From Seminavis robusta (lineage: Eukaryota > Bacillariophyta > Bacillariophyceae > Naviculales > Naviculaceae), in contig CAICTM010000250.1 of NCBI GenBank assembly GCA_903772945.1, positions 1-64,000 of the forward strand: DNA of 64,000 bases. Direction: 5' to 3'. A model generated the notes under the pieces. That model did not search any database. It was not told where the DNA came from and was given only the letters and a program-made list of their open reading frames with translations. Of this stretch, positions 21,611-31,634 are shown one piece after another. A program made the translations under genes and the position numbers. Positions within the stretch are counted from its first letter, which is position 1. The number at the start of each line of letters is the position of its first letter.

Positions 21611-22936
21611 ATAAATATGGGCACCATTCTCAAGCTTCTCAAAGACTTCATCAGCATATTCCTCAACCTTGTCTTGAATGTACATCTTTCCACCCTTAGT
21701 GTTGGTTTGTTCACGGGAAAGAGCATAGTCAAGACGGAAGTTATCGGGGTAGTTCTTCTTGGCCTCTTGCCACTCATCATCATACAACAAGGCGTCACTG
21801 TTCGCAACTCCAAGGAACAACCAGGCTTGGCCCTTGTAGGCTTCACCAGCTGGTGTCTTTTCTGTGAAGAGACGTCTCACAAAACCACGGTAAGGAGCAA
21901 TACCAGTACCAGTGGCAACCATAATGTAGTCAGTGCTAGGATCTTCCTCTGGCATGAGCATAACCTTTCCAGCCGGACCAGTCATTTGAACATCATCACC
22001 AGGCTTGGTGTCGCACAAAAAGTTGGAGCAAATTCCCTTCTTGGCAGGATCATCAGCCTTGAGGTCTGGGCACCAGTAGGTTGCACGACGAACACACAAG
22101 GATCCAGTGTTTCCTGTCATGTCATCTCCATAACGAGAAGAGGCAATGGAGTAAAGGCGAACAGAGTGAGGCTTTCCATCCTTTTCCCTCACACCAGGTG
22201 GAATGACTCCCCAGGATTGGCCCTCCCAGTAGGGGAAGTCGCCTTTGTGGTCAATGATGATGTGGCATGTTTCACCAGTAGCCTTAGGTCCAACAATTCT
22301 CTTTGTGGAGACAACCTTTCCAGTGAAAGGTGCCTTGTTCTTGTACACATTCACAGGAACAGTGGATTGGTCCCAGTAGGGCTCAGCCTCCAAAAAGTTC
22401 TGCTTGTTTCCACCCCCAGCCAACTTGATTCCAACGGCGGCTCCTGCAATAACACCAGCACCAATGCCAATCATTTTTTTCGTGTTATCGGCTGTCTCTA
22501 CAACCTTGACAGCCTTTTTGGCAGCAGCAAAAGCCGGTGGTGGGGCTCCAGCGGTAGCAACGGCGATGGTTCCCAAGGCTCCAGCAACCCTTCCGAGGAC
22601 CTTTAAATTGGTAGACATGGGAGAATGCAATTTCGTCAGACAATACGGCTTTTCTTTTTCTCTACGTCCAAGGAATACAGATACCCACCTTCACGGCAGC
22701 TTTCCTCTTGGATCCCTTCTCCTCAGCGGCCATGGACAAGGCAGTGGTGGCATGGCTGCTACAATACATTGGTGAGATAGGGAAATCATGGTCAGCGACA
22801 ATACAGAACTAATTCGCTATAGTGTTCTCAAACATCATCTAAATATCTATTGCAATCCTTACCGCGAAATTTGCTGAGGAGCAAACGCAGCAGCCGATGC
22901 TGCCAGAGCGAGGACAGAGACAAGTTGGAGTTTCAT
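21476..22936 (-). CDS. petH: Plastid ferredoxin-NADP+ reductase
   Basis: Three exons: 22936-22863, 22758-22689, 22600-21476; introns 104 and 88 bp; 422 aa. Exon 1 encodes a signal peptide ending SAAAFAP, the classic diatom plastid motif. The catalytic part has the FAD-binding [13 protein letters not shown], the NADP-binding [22 protein letters not shown], and ends HVEVY with the C-terminal Tyr that stacks on FAD. The enzyme passes electrons from ferredoxin to NADP+ at the end of photosynthetic electron flow. Between transit peptide and catalytic domain is an unusual stretch of about 75 residues with two hydrophobic segments ([32 protein letters not shown]), perhaps a membrane anchor. Confidence 0.93.
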
Positions 22937-23353
22937 GGTGTATGTTTCCTACCAAGCGTCAAAACTCAGAGAGAAAGTGAGTGAAGGCATCACAGCGAGA
23001 GCTGAGAGCGACATTCGCGTCTTGCGTACTAAAGGAAGACTACTAGCTAGCTAGTAGTACAGTCATGGGCAAACTTTCGCACCTTTTTGTTTACAAGAGC
23101 CATGAGTGCGGTATCAAACGTCAGTCTTCTCGCCTCGTACGTTCATTTATTTTCCCTCTGGTTTTCCCATGGTTGAACTTGAAAACGTGTTCTTACGCGG
23201 AAGATACGTACGCAACGGCGAGGCGAGCTCTCATAACAAAAGATACCGTTAGTCTTTGGCACTTTGACACCTCGATCTTTTGTCCCTCTTTCCCGCTACT
23301 GTACTTTTTGTGCATTGCATCGGTAAACATTTTCTACTAACCAGTAGACAACT
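22937..23353. promoter_or_regulatory. Divergent promoter between petH and the lumen protein
   Basis: 417 bp between two divergent plastid-protein genes. A CTAGCTAGCTAGTAG cluster lies at 23043. Co-regulation by light is plausible but not shown. Confidence 0.4.
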
Positions 23354-24007
23354 ATGCATATTGCCAAGATGAAGCCCCTCATCGTTGCATCAATCTGGCT
23401 TGCTACCGCTGGAGTTTGCTTGGCCCTGGTGCCACAAGAGCAACAGACTCGACGAGCGTTCTTTATCACAGCCAGCTCTAGCGCCGTGATACTACCACCT
23501 GCCATTTCAGGTGCCTTTGATGGAGGCGGCTCTTCTGCTTACTCTGGACGCACTCCCTTGGAAAAGGCAGCAAAGCAAAAGAGCTACCGAGACCGTATCG
23601 TAGCTGATGTCAAAGATTTCAACACACTTGGTGCAGCCATTGAGACTGGCGAGGTGGATGGAGATGCTTGGGTTGGCTTTTTCATTCCCTACCAGAGGAG
23701 AGAGCCTGACTCTGTCGGTCGAACTTATGCCGCTCTCTTGGATTTGATTGGAGTAGAAAAATCAGGAGGAGGGGCTGCTCTCTTGCTGGCAACCACCTAC
23801 GCCAAGCCAAATAAGCCACCCAACAATCTTCCTCAGTACAAGAAGTATGAAAGTCTCCTCCAGAATTTTAATGGCATCAAGGCAGCGGGAAAGGCTGGAG
23901 AGGCCAAGAAAGCACAAAAGGAATGGTCTAAAGCAGCCTCTGTCTTGGCCGACTATTTGGAGTCAGTAGAATTGCCTGCTGACTTGTCAGATCCAATCTA
24001 CAAGTAG
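23354..24007 (+). CDS. Thylakoid-lumen protein, possibly a PSII extrinsic-type subunit
   Basis: Single exon, 217 aa. The N-terminus is tripartite: a signal peptide (IVASIWLATAGVCLALVP), then TRRAFF with twin arginines, then a hydrophobic stretch ending ISGAF. This order fits import into the secondary plastid followed by Tat-type transfer into the thylakoid lumen. The mature part (about 165 residues) is helical and Lys-rich with EKAAKQKSYRDRIVADVKDF and GRTYAALLDLIGVEK, like small lumenal four-helix proteins of the PsbQ/Psb31 kind. I cannot assign it to one of those families with certainty. It starts divergently from petH, which supports a photosynthetic role. An alternative ATG lies at 23369. 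Confidence 0.62.
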   Translation: MHIAKMKPLIVASIWLATAGVCLALVPQEQQTRRAFFITASSSAVILPPAISGAFDGGGSSAYSGRTPLEKAAKQKSYRDRIVADVKDFNTLGAAIETGEVDGDAWVGFFIPYQRREPDSVGRTYAALLDLIGVEKSGGGAALLLATTYAKPNKPPNNLPQYKKYESLLQNFNGIKAAGKAGEAKKAQKEWSKAASVLADYLESVELPADLSDPIYK

Positions 24008-24401
24008 GCTAGCTAGTTAGTGAAGCAGTGCAAGAAAAACGACAGCAGTCATTCATTATTTGGTCCCAGAGCACCAGATGAATGTCGAGTGCTGAGCAAG
24101 TCCCATACTACGTCATCCCCGTTCTCGGTCGAATGAGGATCTTCTACAGCTGCACTGCTAGAGAGTTCCATAACAAAGTGATAGCTACTTTATTTTTCTG
24201 CAACCACTTTCATGATCTCCTCGTCACATCGCTTACTGATCAATTCTGGTAAGCGAAGGAGATTCCAATACCCCAGTATTTCTTTCATCAGTCACTCTTT
24301 GCTGAATCGTATGAGTATTTCTTTCACACATTCAATCGATGATACCTTTGTTTCAGGAAAACGTCCTTCTACCATGCTTGCTGAAACTACAAGGCAACAA
24401 A
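24008..24401. other. Intergenic between convergent genes
   Basis: 3' flanks of the lumen protein (+) and the cyclin (-). No gene or repeat recognised. Confidence 0.6.
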
Positions 24402-26893
24402 CTAAGAAGATGCTTGGTCGTACGCGTCCAAGACATGATTGATTTCCGGATTGGCAAAGTCCGCGGAAACACACTTGTAGCGGACGTGTTCGTACTTTCT
24501 TTTGACCGAGAAAAGGACTCGTCGTGAGCTCGTGAGGTGCGGGTTCTTCACCTTGTGGCAAATCTTCTGAGCAACCTCCACAATCTTCTGACCCTCGTAG
24601 CCCGTATACTCTTGCAAAACCAAAGGCTGTAGTTCAAACAAAATAGTCAACTGTAAGCGATCGCAGCGAGAAATGAAACGAGGACTGCATCGCATTCTGA
24701 AGACTTACCACCCCTGGAGCAGGAGTGCTGATTCCCTCGTAACTCCGGATCGAGGGGTTGTTCAAGGCCAGACTGACTGCCGACGCAGCAACTAGAGACG
24801 GCCGGTGTCTCAAATAGCTGTATTCTTGTAGCATCCGTTCCATATAGTACTGGGCTGCATGCCCCTGCAAAGTTGTCGCACCCGTGATGTGCAAAAAGCG
24901 AAGCAAGAAAGGATACCCAGTCGGCACTGAGAGCTTGTACTCCAGCGCCTTCATGATTTCTACCTCCGTTTCAAGGACGTCATCTCTCGTGTAGGCAGCA
25001 TCGCAGATGTAAACACAGTCTGAGACTTCCGGCGGATAGATTTCTTCCACCTTGCATGCAATTAGAAGGGCCGTCACACCGACCAACTGCAATTGAGAAC
25101 GCTCTACCTGGACAAGTTCGAGGTACCTATCAATGACGTTGACGCAAAGATACAGCGTAGTTTGCTCGAGACGAAACTTCATGTGCACTTCAACCAGCCA
25201 ATCGACCAGAATGGATCGCATGCTTGTATTGAGCTGCAGCTGGTCTCCCATGTATGGATGGGGACGTGTCTCAAGCTGCGAGAGGAGTCAAGACATTGTG
25301 AGACCAACCAACGGATGTCTTGACCAAAGAATGAACAGCGCGAGACAGAAAACTTACTTCTCGAGCAAACAGTCGTTGCATAATGTCGCTAACATACTCC
25401 GGCGCTTCCAAAACATTGCCTACATTCACTTGGTCCACTGGTGCAACTTTCAACGTGAACTTGGAGTCATCAAATCGAACATTGGAAGCGTCGCCGCGCG
25501 AAAGACGAAAGTCGTCCTGGCGGACAAAGTCAACGCAAGGGGAGGAAGGCTGCGTTGGAACGGAGCTTGCTGCCGTTTTAGCTGTTCTGGATTTCTTTCT
25601 TGGCTTGTTGTCTTCGTCAGATACATCATTGCCGTCTCTGGATCGCTTCGAAGACCTTGCCCGCTTGGCATTCCCCTTTCCTCGAGTCGGTCTTTTTGTG
25701 CAGACCTGTACTGTTGCCTTTGCGGCGTTGCTTCTACTAGAAGCTTGCGTTGGAAGTTGGGAGGCTGCAGCTTCGTTGGACACTTCCGCGTCGGAGGATT
25801 TGACTCTGGCTCCTCTGGAAGAACCGCGTCGGGTTGTTCTGGTTGGAACGGGTTCGGCCTGGGCAGATTTTGATCTACTGCGAGCACGAGTGCTTCTGGC
25901 TGGCATCTTTTGATCTTCTTTAGGTTGGGCGACTGCAGCAGGTTTCTGTTCGTTGTCTCGAGCTAGACTGGAGGATCGAGTTTTTCTGCGTTGCTGTGGT
26001 GGAGGTTCATCATCAGACTTTGCCCTTCCTCTGGCAGCGCGAGTCTGCCTGGTTGTTGTTGCTTTCTCCTCACATTCAACGGCTGCTTTGCCTCTGCTCT
26101 CAGCGTCTTTGGTAGATGCCCTGTCTGCTTTGGTGGCCTTTCCCGGGGCTTTGGATTCGTCTTTTGGTTCACTCTCCGTAGGCTTGACAGATGCCCTTCC
26201 TCGAGTCTGCCTGGTTGCTCTTACTTCTAGCTGTGCATTGCTAGCGTTGGTTGTCGGCTCATTTTCGACAGCTGCGGCGGGTGGCTTTGCTGACTTTGCT
26301 CTGGCTTTCCCTCGCTTGGCTGGGGCATCTGGGGCCGATTCCGAAGCTTCAGCAGTGAGATCTCCTCCTGGAGGATCCTTTGCCTTGCCTCTGCTTTTGG
26401 CTCGCGTCAGTCTGGCTGGCTGTTTCTCATTTGCGTCAGGATTAGCCATGCTGGGTTGTGTGTTGTCGGATTCGTTGGCTCCAGCATCATCAGTCGTCTC
26501 CGACAACTTCATGGATCTCGTGCGCCTTGGTGGCATGTTCACTGATTCGTTCTTGTTGCCTTTTGTTGCCTTTTTCTCGACGTTGTCGTTCACGTCCTTT
26601 CTTGAGGCCACAGCTGTCTTCAATGGTTTGGATGAAGGCAAATCATCTTGCACGGCACCATGGGAAAGGCGAGCACTACGTCGTTTTCCAGCATTGGTGG
26701 TGGCTTCTACTTCTTCCACAGGGGCTGAGGCTGTTCTTTTCCTTGAGTTGGCTGCTTCTACTTCTTCGGAAGACTTTTTCTTTGAGGGATTTCCTCGCTT
26801 GGCATTGTTGGACACGTCACCGAAAACTGGACGAGCCTTTCTGGTTGGAAGCGCTGCTGCAGCAGCGGCATTGCTTCTGGTTGTTCTCGGCAT
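24402..26893 (-). CDS. Mitotic (B-type) cyclin with long Arg-rich N-terminus
   Basis: Three exons: 26893-25358, 25275-24709, 24626-24402; both introns 82 bp; 775 aa. The cyclin box begins APEYVSDIMQRLF at the end of exon 1 and continues ETRPHPYM, MRSILVDWLVEVH and LACKVEEIYPPEV-like sequence in exon 2; this is the cyclin A/B core. The C-terminal cyclin fold is split between exons 2 and 3. Near the N-terminus RPVFGDVSN resembles the cyclin B destruction box (RxxLGDISN), but Leu is replaced by Phe. Residues about 130-480 are a disordered region with many TR-x-x-RS/RG repeats, probably nuclear-localising. It is expected to activate a CDK at G2/M. Cyclins of this class are usually about 400-450 residues. 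Confidence 0.88.
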
Positions 26894-27999
26894 GTTGTGG
26901 TTGCGCTTGTGCCTTCTTCTAGACCGACCTGCCTGTGTACATGTACGATTGTAGTAGACAAGATGACGACTTGAAGAGACAAAGAGGAAGCGTTCAGCTT
27001 TAATCTCAAAAAAACCAATGACGCCGGCTGTTCCTTCTGCCGTCAAAGCCACGAAAGATGCCGGTAGCTACTCTCTTACCTGATTTGATTTGTCAACGGG
27101 GCTCCAACAAAACCATGAGGCTGAGACGCTCGATGCTTGTCCTCTCTCACAAAAGCCACAACCAAGGCGAAAGAAATGATGGCTTTCGTTTGGTTCAGAG
27201 AGAGCCGTTAAGGTCGGTCAAAAATATCAATGGATGGCGCCCTTAAGTCTTCCCCCAATCGGGGCCAATGACAGGCTTTCAAGAAGCCAGCCTTCCTAAC
27301 CTTAACCCCACCGGCAATGGTGCCCGCCTAAGTGTCGTCTCGTCGGCTCGGCTTCGTGGCGCCACCATTCAAGTCTACCGGTTGCCGCATTAGAACGCAG
27401 AGCTGCCATGCAAGGAGAAGGCGCCTCTTCGATGTGGGCGGGAAAGATTGTGGATTGTTGACGCGCGACAAAACTAGAGGGTATGACATAGACTACCGTA
27501 CCGGTACCATGCAACCACTCTGGACTCGACTCTGACTCGATTCTGACTCCGTTATCAAATTTAGAGCCTCGCAGCAGAGACCAAAGAAAACGTTTGAGGA
27601 TTCTGGAAAGGGAGGGAATTGCCCTGCTGCTTTTCAGGAATCCCTGCTTTGTGAGGGCCTATGGAGCTCTTCTGTGGTCCTTGTATTTTAGTTTAGGGGA
27701 CGAATCTTACTTCTTAGAGCTGTTCTTAGTGGTTGTGTGCACGATACCATAAAAACCAAACTGGAAATCCACCCAGTCCTTGGAAGGATCTGTACTCAAC
27801 AGATCCGACGAAAGAACTGTACCGATAATGCATCATGCACATTTTCGTCACTGACAGGTTCCCTGCGAAGTACTACTGGTACCTGATATTCAGAGTGCAT
27901 TATCCACTTCTAATGTTTATATACAGAATAAAGCGTTTCCATTGTTCTGTTTCGTATTTTGTTGTGTGTTGAAAGCCATGCAACAAAGGCTTTTCCAGT
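26894..27999. other. Intergenic region
   Basis: 5' flank of the cyclin and 3' flank of PAM18. Short GGTACC/ACCGGT palindromes near 27500. A CTAACCTTAACCCC sequence at 27298 weakly resembles telomere repeats. No gene seen. Confidence 0.55.
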
Positions 28000-28749
28000 T
28001 TATTTTCCTCGCTTTCCTTTCAACAATAGCTCTTTGGCTTCATTAATTTTTCCAGCCACGTGGGTCGATCCGCCGGTATCCGGGTGGTTGAGAACCAACA
28101 ATTTTCGATGGGCGTCCTTGATACGGGATGCTGGGCTGGATTCGCGAACGCCCAAAATGAGAGCCGCTTCTCGTCGGGTCATGGTCTCTTCAAACCCTCC
28201 TTCGTAATACTTCGCTCCTACGCCCACACCAAACCACTTGGAAAAAATATTTTCTCCCTTTTCTCCGCCTGCTGGCTTTTGTTGTTGTTGTTGGGTCGCT
28301 TCTTGTTTTTGTTGATTGGCTTGATCTTCTTTTTCTTGCTGCTTTCTCTGCTCCTCCATTTCTTCTTCCGATGGCAGGCTTGCCTTATATTCGTTGTAGG
28401 CTCTCACGGCCGAAGAACCCGCGTATGCTAAGGCCGAAACAGCACCCAAACCCAACCCAATCGCCACTATCTTTTCGGGTTGAGGAGTGCTGTGGTACTG
28501 TGCCACTTGCATGGATGGTAGAGATGACATTTGCAGCTTTACATTAGCTTGTTCCTTCTTTCTCCTTTCACCCTCCCAAGGACTATTGGATCCCACCACT
28601 GTATGAAAGAAATGGGAAGAAGGTGCCGACCAATGAAATTGCTCCTGATGTTGTTGATGCCGGAGCAAAGATGGCGTGAAAACTGTCTTTCTGGATAGTA
28701 GCTGACCTGTGCGGCTGCCGCCCACTGATGCGGCTCTCATCATGCTCAT
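28000..28749 (-). CDS. PAM18: PAM18/TIM14 J-protein of the mitochondrial import motor
   Basis: Single exon, 249 aa. A basic mitochondrial-type presequence is followed by one transmembrane helix ([18 protein letters not shown]). The C-terminus is a J domain with the TIM14 signature [13 protein letters not shown] and the HPD motif (LNHPDTGG). PAM18 stimulates mtHsp70 at the exit of the TIM23 translocase in the inner membrane. Between membrane helix and J domain lies a Gln/Glu-rich linker of about 45 residues. Yeast and human proteins are shorter (about 115-170 residues), the difference being presequence and linker. Confidence 0.85.
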   Translation of the reverse strand: MSMMRAASVGGSRTGQLLSRKTVFTPSLLRHQQHQEQFHWSAPSSHFFHTVVGSNSPWEGERRKKEQANVKLQMSSLPSMQVAQYHSTPQPEKIVAIGLGLGAVSALAYAGSSAVRAYNEYKASLPSEEEMEEQRKQQEKEDQANQQKQEATQQQQQKPAGGEKGENIFSKWFGVGVGAKYYEGGFEETMTRREAALILGVRESSPASRIKDAHRKLLVLNHPDTGGSTHVAGKINEAKELLLKGKRGK

Positions 28750-29840
28750 GGTAGCAAACTAAAATTTGCAATTGGCTGTTGTCTTTTTGTGATTTAATCG
28801 AGTGTGGTCGGTGGTTGTGGTGGTGGGAACACGAATGGAGGCTGCCAGAGGCGCATTCTCACCAAATCGCTGGTGGAAGAAGTTCTTCGAAGAACAGATT
28901 GACGAAAACAGGCTGGTGAAGCTGTCAAATACTGGTTTTAGGGTTTGGTACGGTACCGGTTCAGTACCGAGAATGGTGCAAAAGCGAATGACGAAATCTG
29001 ATGGTACGGTAGAAGATGCTCTGACATACATCATACATGTACTAGCTAGTACATGTACATGCACTGCCGTACCGGTACCCGTACCAGTATTAACATGTAG
29101 AGACTACATACATGTAGAGACCACCGCTTGGAACTGTGCAAACCCACAAATCAAGGAAACGCAGTAAGTGTCAACTATTGCTGAAGAAGTGCAGCGGGAG
29201 TCGCGACTAGCTAGTGAAGTTTCAAGCCAAACCCCATCCAGGCAGATCGCCCAGCAGTGCTCCAAGCTCCAGTCTCAGTTCTCAGTTCAGCTCCCAACAG
29301 TGGGCCTCCCACAAACACTCCAAAAGCAAGCCCAACCTCCTCTCCCACCAGTCCTCCCACATCTGGAGTGACAGTCCATCGAGTGGTGAACTTTCTAGCC
29401 TTTAATAGCCGGCCTCGGAGATTACGCGGATGATCTTTTGGGTACTTCTCTATACTCTTTACAAGAAATCCTAACAGTAAGGATGAGTACTCACGCTGCT
29501 ACACATATCTGCCCTCTAAAGGTACTGTCCATCTTGTCACGAACATACCCCCTGTCGAAGAGCTAGTCAAAATATAGATTCCTAGAGTTATTTGTTTTAA
29601 AAGAACATGACTTCCTGCAACCGATTGTTTTCAAACGATGATGAAGGCGACTGGCAACCTGATCCTGCATTGGCGAACCTCTTTCGCAATTCAATCTAAC
29701 GTCGCTTCAAGTTTTGCATTGACACGACATCTTTAGAGCAGCCATTGGCAGTAGCACGCACTAGACGGGTGCTTGCGTGTCGTAAATCCGCTCAGAAAGA
29801 CGCAGCAACACAACATGACAGATAGATTGGAGCGGTATGG
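28750..29840. other. Intergenic with palindromes
   Basis: Contains a 24-bp perfect palindrome at 29034-29057 and several GTACCGGTAC and ACATGTAG motifs just after it (29060-29125). Short plus-strand frames do not look like protein. No gene accepted. Confidence 0.55.
29034..29057. repeat. 24-bp perfect palindrome (TACATGTACTAG core)
   Basis: TACATGTACTAG is followed directly by its reverse complement. It is surrounded by further GTAC- and CATG-based palindromes. Confidence 0.8.
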
Positions 29841-31226
29841 TTAGGGCGGTGAGCGAGGTCGAGCCACGAGATATTCCACATACCCCCCAAAGTTGTCCTC
29901 GTCCCATGGGAAATTGAGTACAATGTCGCCCTTTTGGAGAATCAGTGCCGGGGGAGGCTTGCTAGACGCAAATTGCGAGATCAACTGCTCCGCTTTTTCG
30001 GGCAAGTTGATGCCAGGAATCTTGGACAACCATTTCAAGCGCAACGCCTTTCCACTTTCGTACTCGTCAATGACCTTTTGGGCCGCTTCGGTGTCTATTG
30101 GAACGGAATTGTTGTAAGCAAGCTGATGTGACTTGAGTTCCCAAAATTCTGATTTGGCGTATGGCAGCACAATGGGTGTGTTGACCGTGTACACATTACC
30201 GTTGAACTCAAGGTCCTCCTCATTTTGAGTATGTGGGCATTGCAAGGGATGATCAATGTTGGTGATTTCAAACGTTGAATCTCCAGTCATTCGAAGCTCC
30301 CAATCTGGCCAGTGCCACTCTAAATCCCATTTGATGGACTTGTCAATCATGACTTTTCCAAGGACGCTGTCGTCTTGCTTGGTGAATTCCACTGTGCCGA
30401 GAATGGCTTGGTTCAAATCCCTGCCTTGCAAGGAAGTTTGGGTGAAGAAGAAAATGAGATCGTGCGTTCCCACCAATGTCTCTTTGGAGGCAATGAGCTC
30501 GTATTCTAACGAGGGGCGATCTGGCTGTTCGATTTCCTCGTCGTCACTGTCGTAACGAATCTCATCATCATCTGTCTCCAGAGGATATTGAAACGTTGGC
30601 ATCTTTCGCTGCTGTGGTAGACTCTCCATGAAGGATTGTGGAGTACATCCCTCGTCATCCGAGTGTATGTCACCCTCTTCTTCCTCCCAGTCATCCTCAT
30701 CCTCATTGTCATCGTCAACAGTGTCATTGTTTCGGTTTGGAGTATTATCCTCCTCCTTCTGCACCTTTGGATTACAGACGCCATCCAAGACACTACGGGT
30801 AAAGTAAGGGGCCGTTTTGAGACGTTCCTGCAGTTCTTGAAGTTCTTCGGGGCTCAAAATACGAGGAGCAGGAGCAGGAGCCGGCTTTGCAACCACCTCT
30901 TTGTTCTCTGCTGCAACCACCTCTCTGCTCTCTGCAGCAACAACCTCTTTGTTCTCTGGCACCTTCTTTTGAACTTTCGCTCCGTTAGATTTGTTCTTCT
31001 TTTGGGCATTCTGGCTTTCCGCAGTAAAACCAGTAACTTTAGTAATACACTCCTTGCATCGTGCTAGGCTGCCTTTTGTCTTTTGATTCTTTGAGAACTC
31101 GGAGGGGGGCTTCAATAGTTTGCATGACGCACATTCTAGTTCGGTCTTGGCCACCTTGGTCTTCCTCCGATCGTCCGTGCTGGGAACAACACCTGTGAGC
31201 AACCGTTTGTTGTTTGTTTGATTCAT
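29841..31226 (-). CDS. Stc1-like zinc-finger acidic protein
   Basis: Single exon, 461 aa from the ATG at 31226. The frame opens 13 codons earlier, but those codons come from the GGTACCGGTAC repeat of the promoter. Residues about 30-62 hold C-x2-C-x21-C-x2-C with KPPSEFSKNQ between the pairs. This matches the Stc1 domain, which in fission yeast links RNAi to heterochromatin. A charged region follows with repeats of ENKEVVA/ESREVVA, then a strongly acidic stretch (about 170-250). The C-terminal 220 residues look folded (WDLEWHWPDWELRMTG) but unknown to me. A nuclear regulatory role is inferred. It is divergent from the PARP-finger gene. Confidence 0.55.
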   Translation of the reverse strand: MNQTNNKRLLTGVVPSTDDRRKTKVAKTELECASCKLLKPPSEFSKNQKTKGSLARCKECITKVTGFTAESQNAQKKNKSNGAKVQKKVPENKEVVAAESREVVAAENKEVVAKPAPAPAPRILSPEELQELQERLKTAPYFTRSVLDGVCNPKVQKEEDNTPNRNNDTVDDDNEDEDDWEEEEGDIHSDDEGCTPQSFMESLPQQRKMPTFQYPLETDDDEIRYDSDDEEIEQPDRPSLEYELIASKETLVGTHDLIFFFTQTSLQGRDLNQAILGTVEFTKQDDSVLGKVMIDKSIKWDLEWHWPDWELRMTGDSTFEITNIDHPLQCPHTQNEEDLEFNGNVYTVNTPIVLPYAKSEFWELKSHQLAYNNSVPIDTEAAQKVIDEYESGKALRLKWLSKIPGINLPEKAEQLISQFASSKPPPALILQKGDIVLNFPWDEDNFGGYVEYLVARPRSPP

Positions 31227-31634
31227 TCTGGAAGTAGTACCTCGGTAGCTGCGGTACCGGTACATGTAGTAGTAGTCTTCAAGGTCTCACTTCGAAAAAA
31301 TGACGAGAAGGTCACTGCATGCTGGTATTGGCGCAACCGGGGTGACCAAAGCCCGCCAACCAATGACGCAGGAGCGGGAAGAACCGAGATCCAATGATGG
31401 TTTAAGCCAGTAGGTTGCCAAAACATACTAGTACCATAAAAGTTGACACCTCTTCCAGCTTTTCTTCAATTTTAAAATTTGGCGAAAGCATCACTCGCGA
31501 TGGTGGTATCTGAGCGATACGAAGGCTCTCCTGACTTAACTGGTACATCATCTCCTACATCCTACATCATTATCATCGTCTTCGACAATCCATCAAGTTC
31601 AGCGTTCAGCACTAGCTAGCTAATAGAAAGAAAG
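31227..31634. promoter_or_regulatory. Divergent promoter region
   Basis: 408 bp between the Stc1-like gene (-) and the PARP-finger/HRDC gene (+). It includes GGTACCGGTACATG at 31252 and CTAGCTAGCTAA just before the plus start. Confidence 0.4.

Noticed and set aside
21491-22606. 371-codon plus-strand frame opposite FNR
   Set aside because: Antisense shadow of a well-supported gene.
25953-26954. Long plus-strand frame opposite the cyclin exon 1
   Set aside because: Antisense shadow of the Arg/Ser-rich cyclin N-terminus; Leu/Ala/Ser-rich without motifs.
28802-29167. Plus-strand frame of 121 codons
   Set aside because: Second half is made of GTAC/CATG repeats; no family resemblance.
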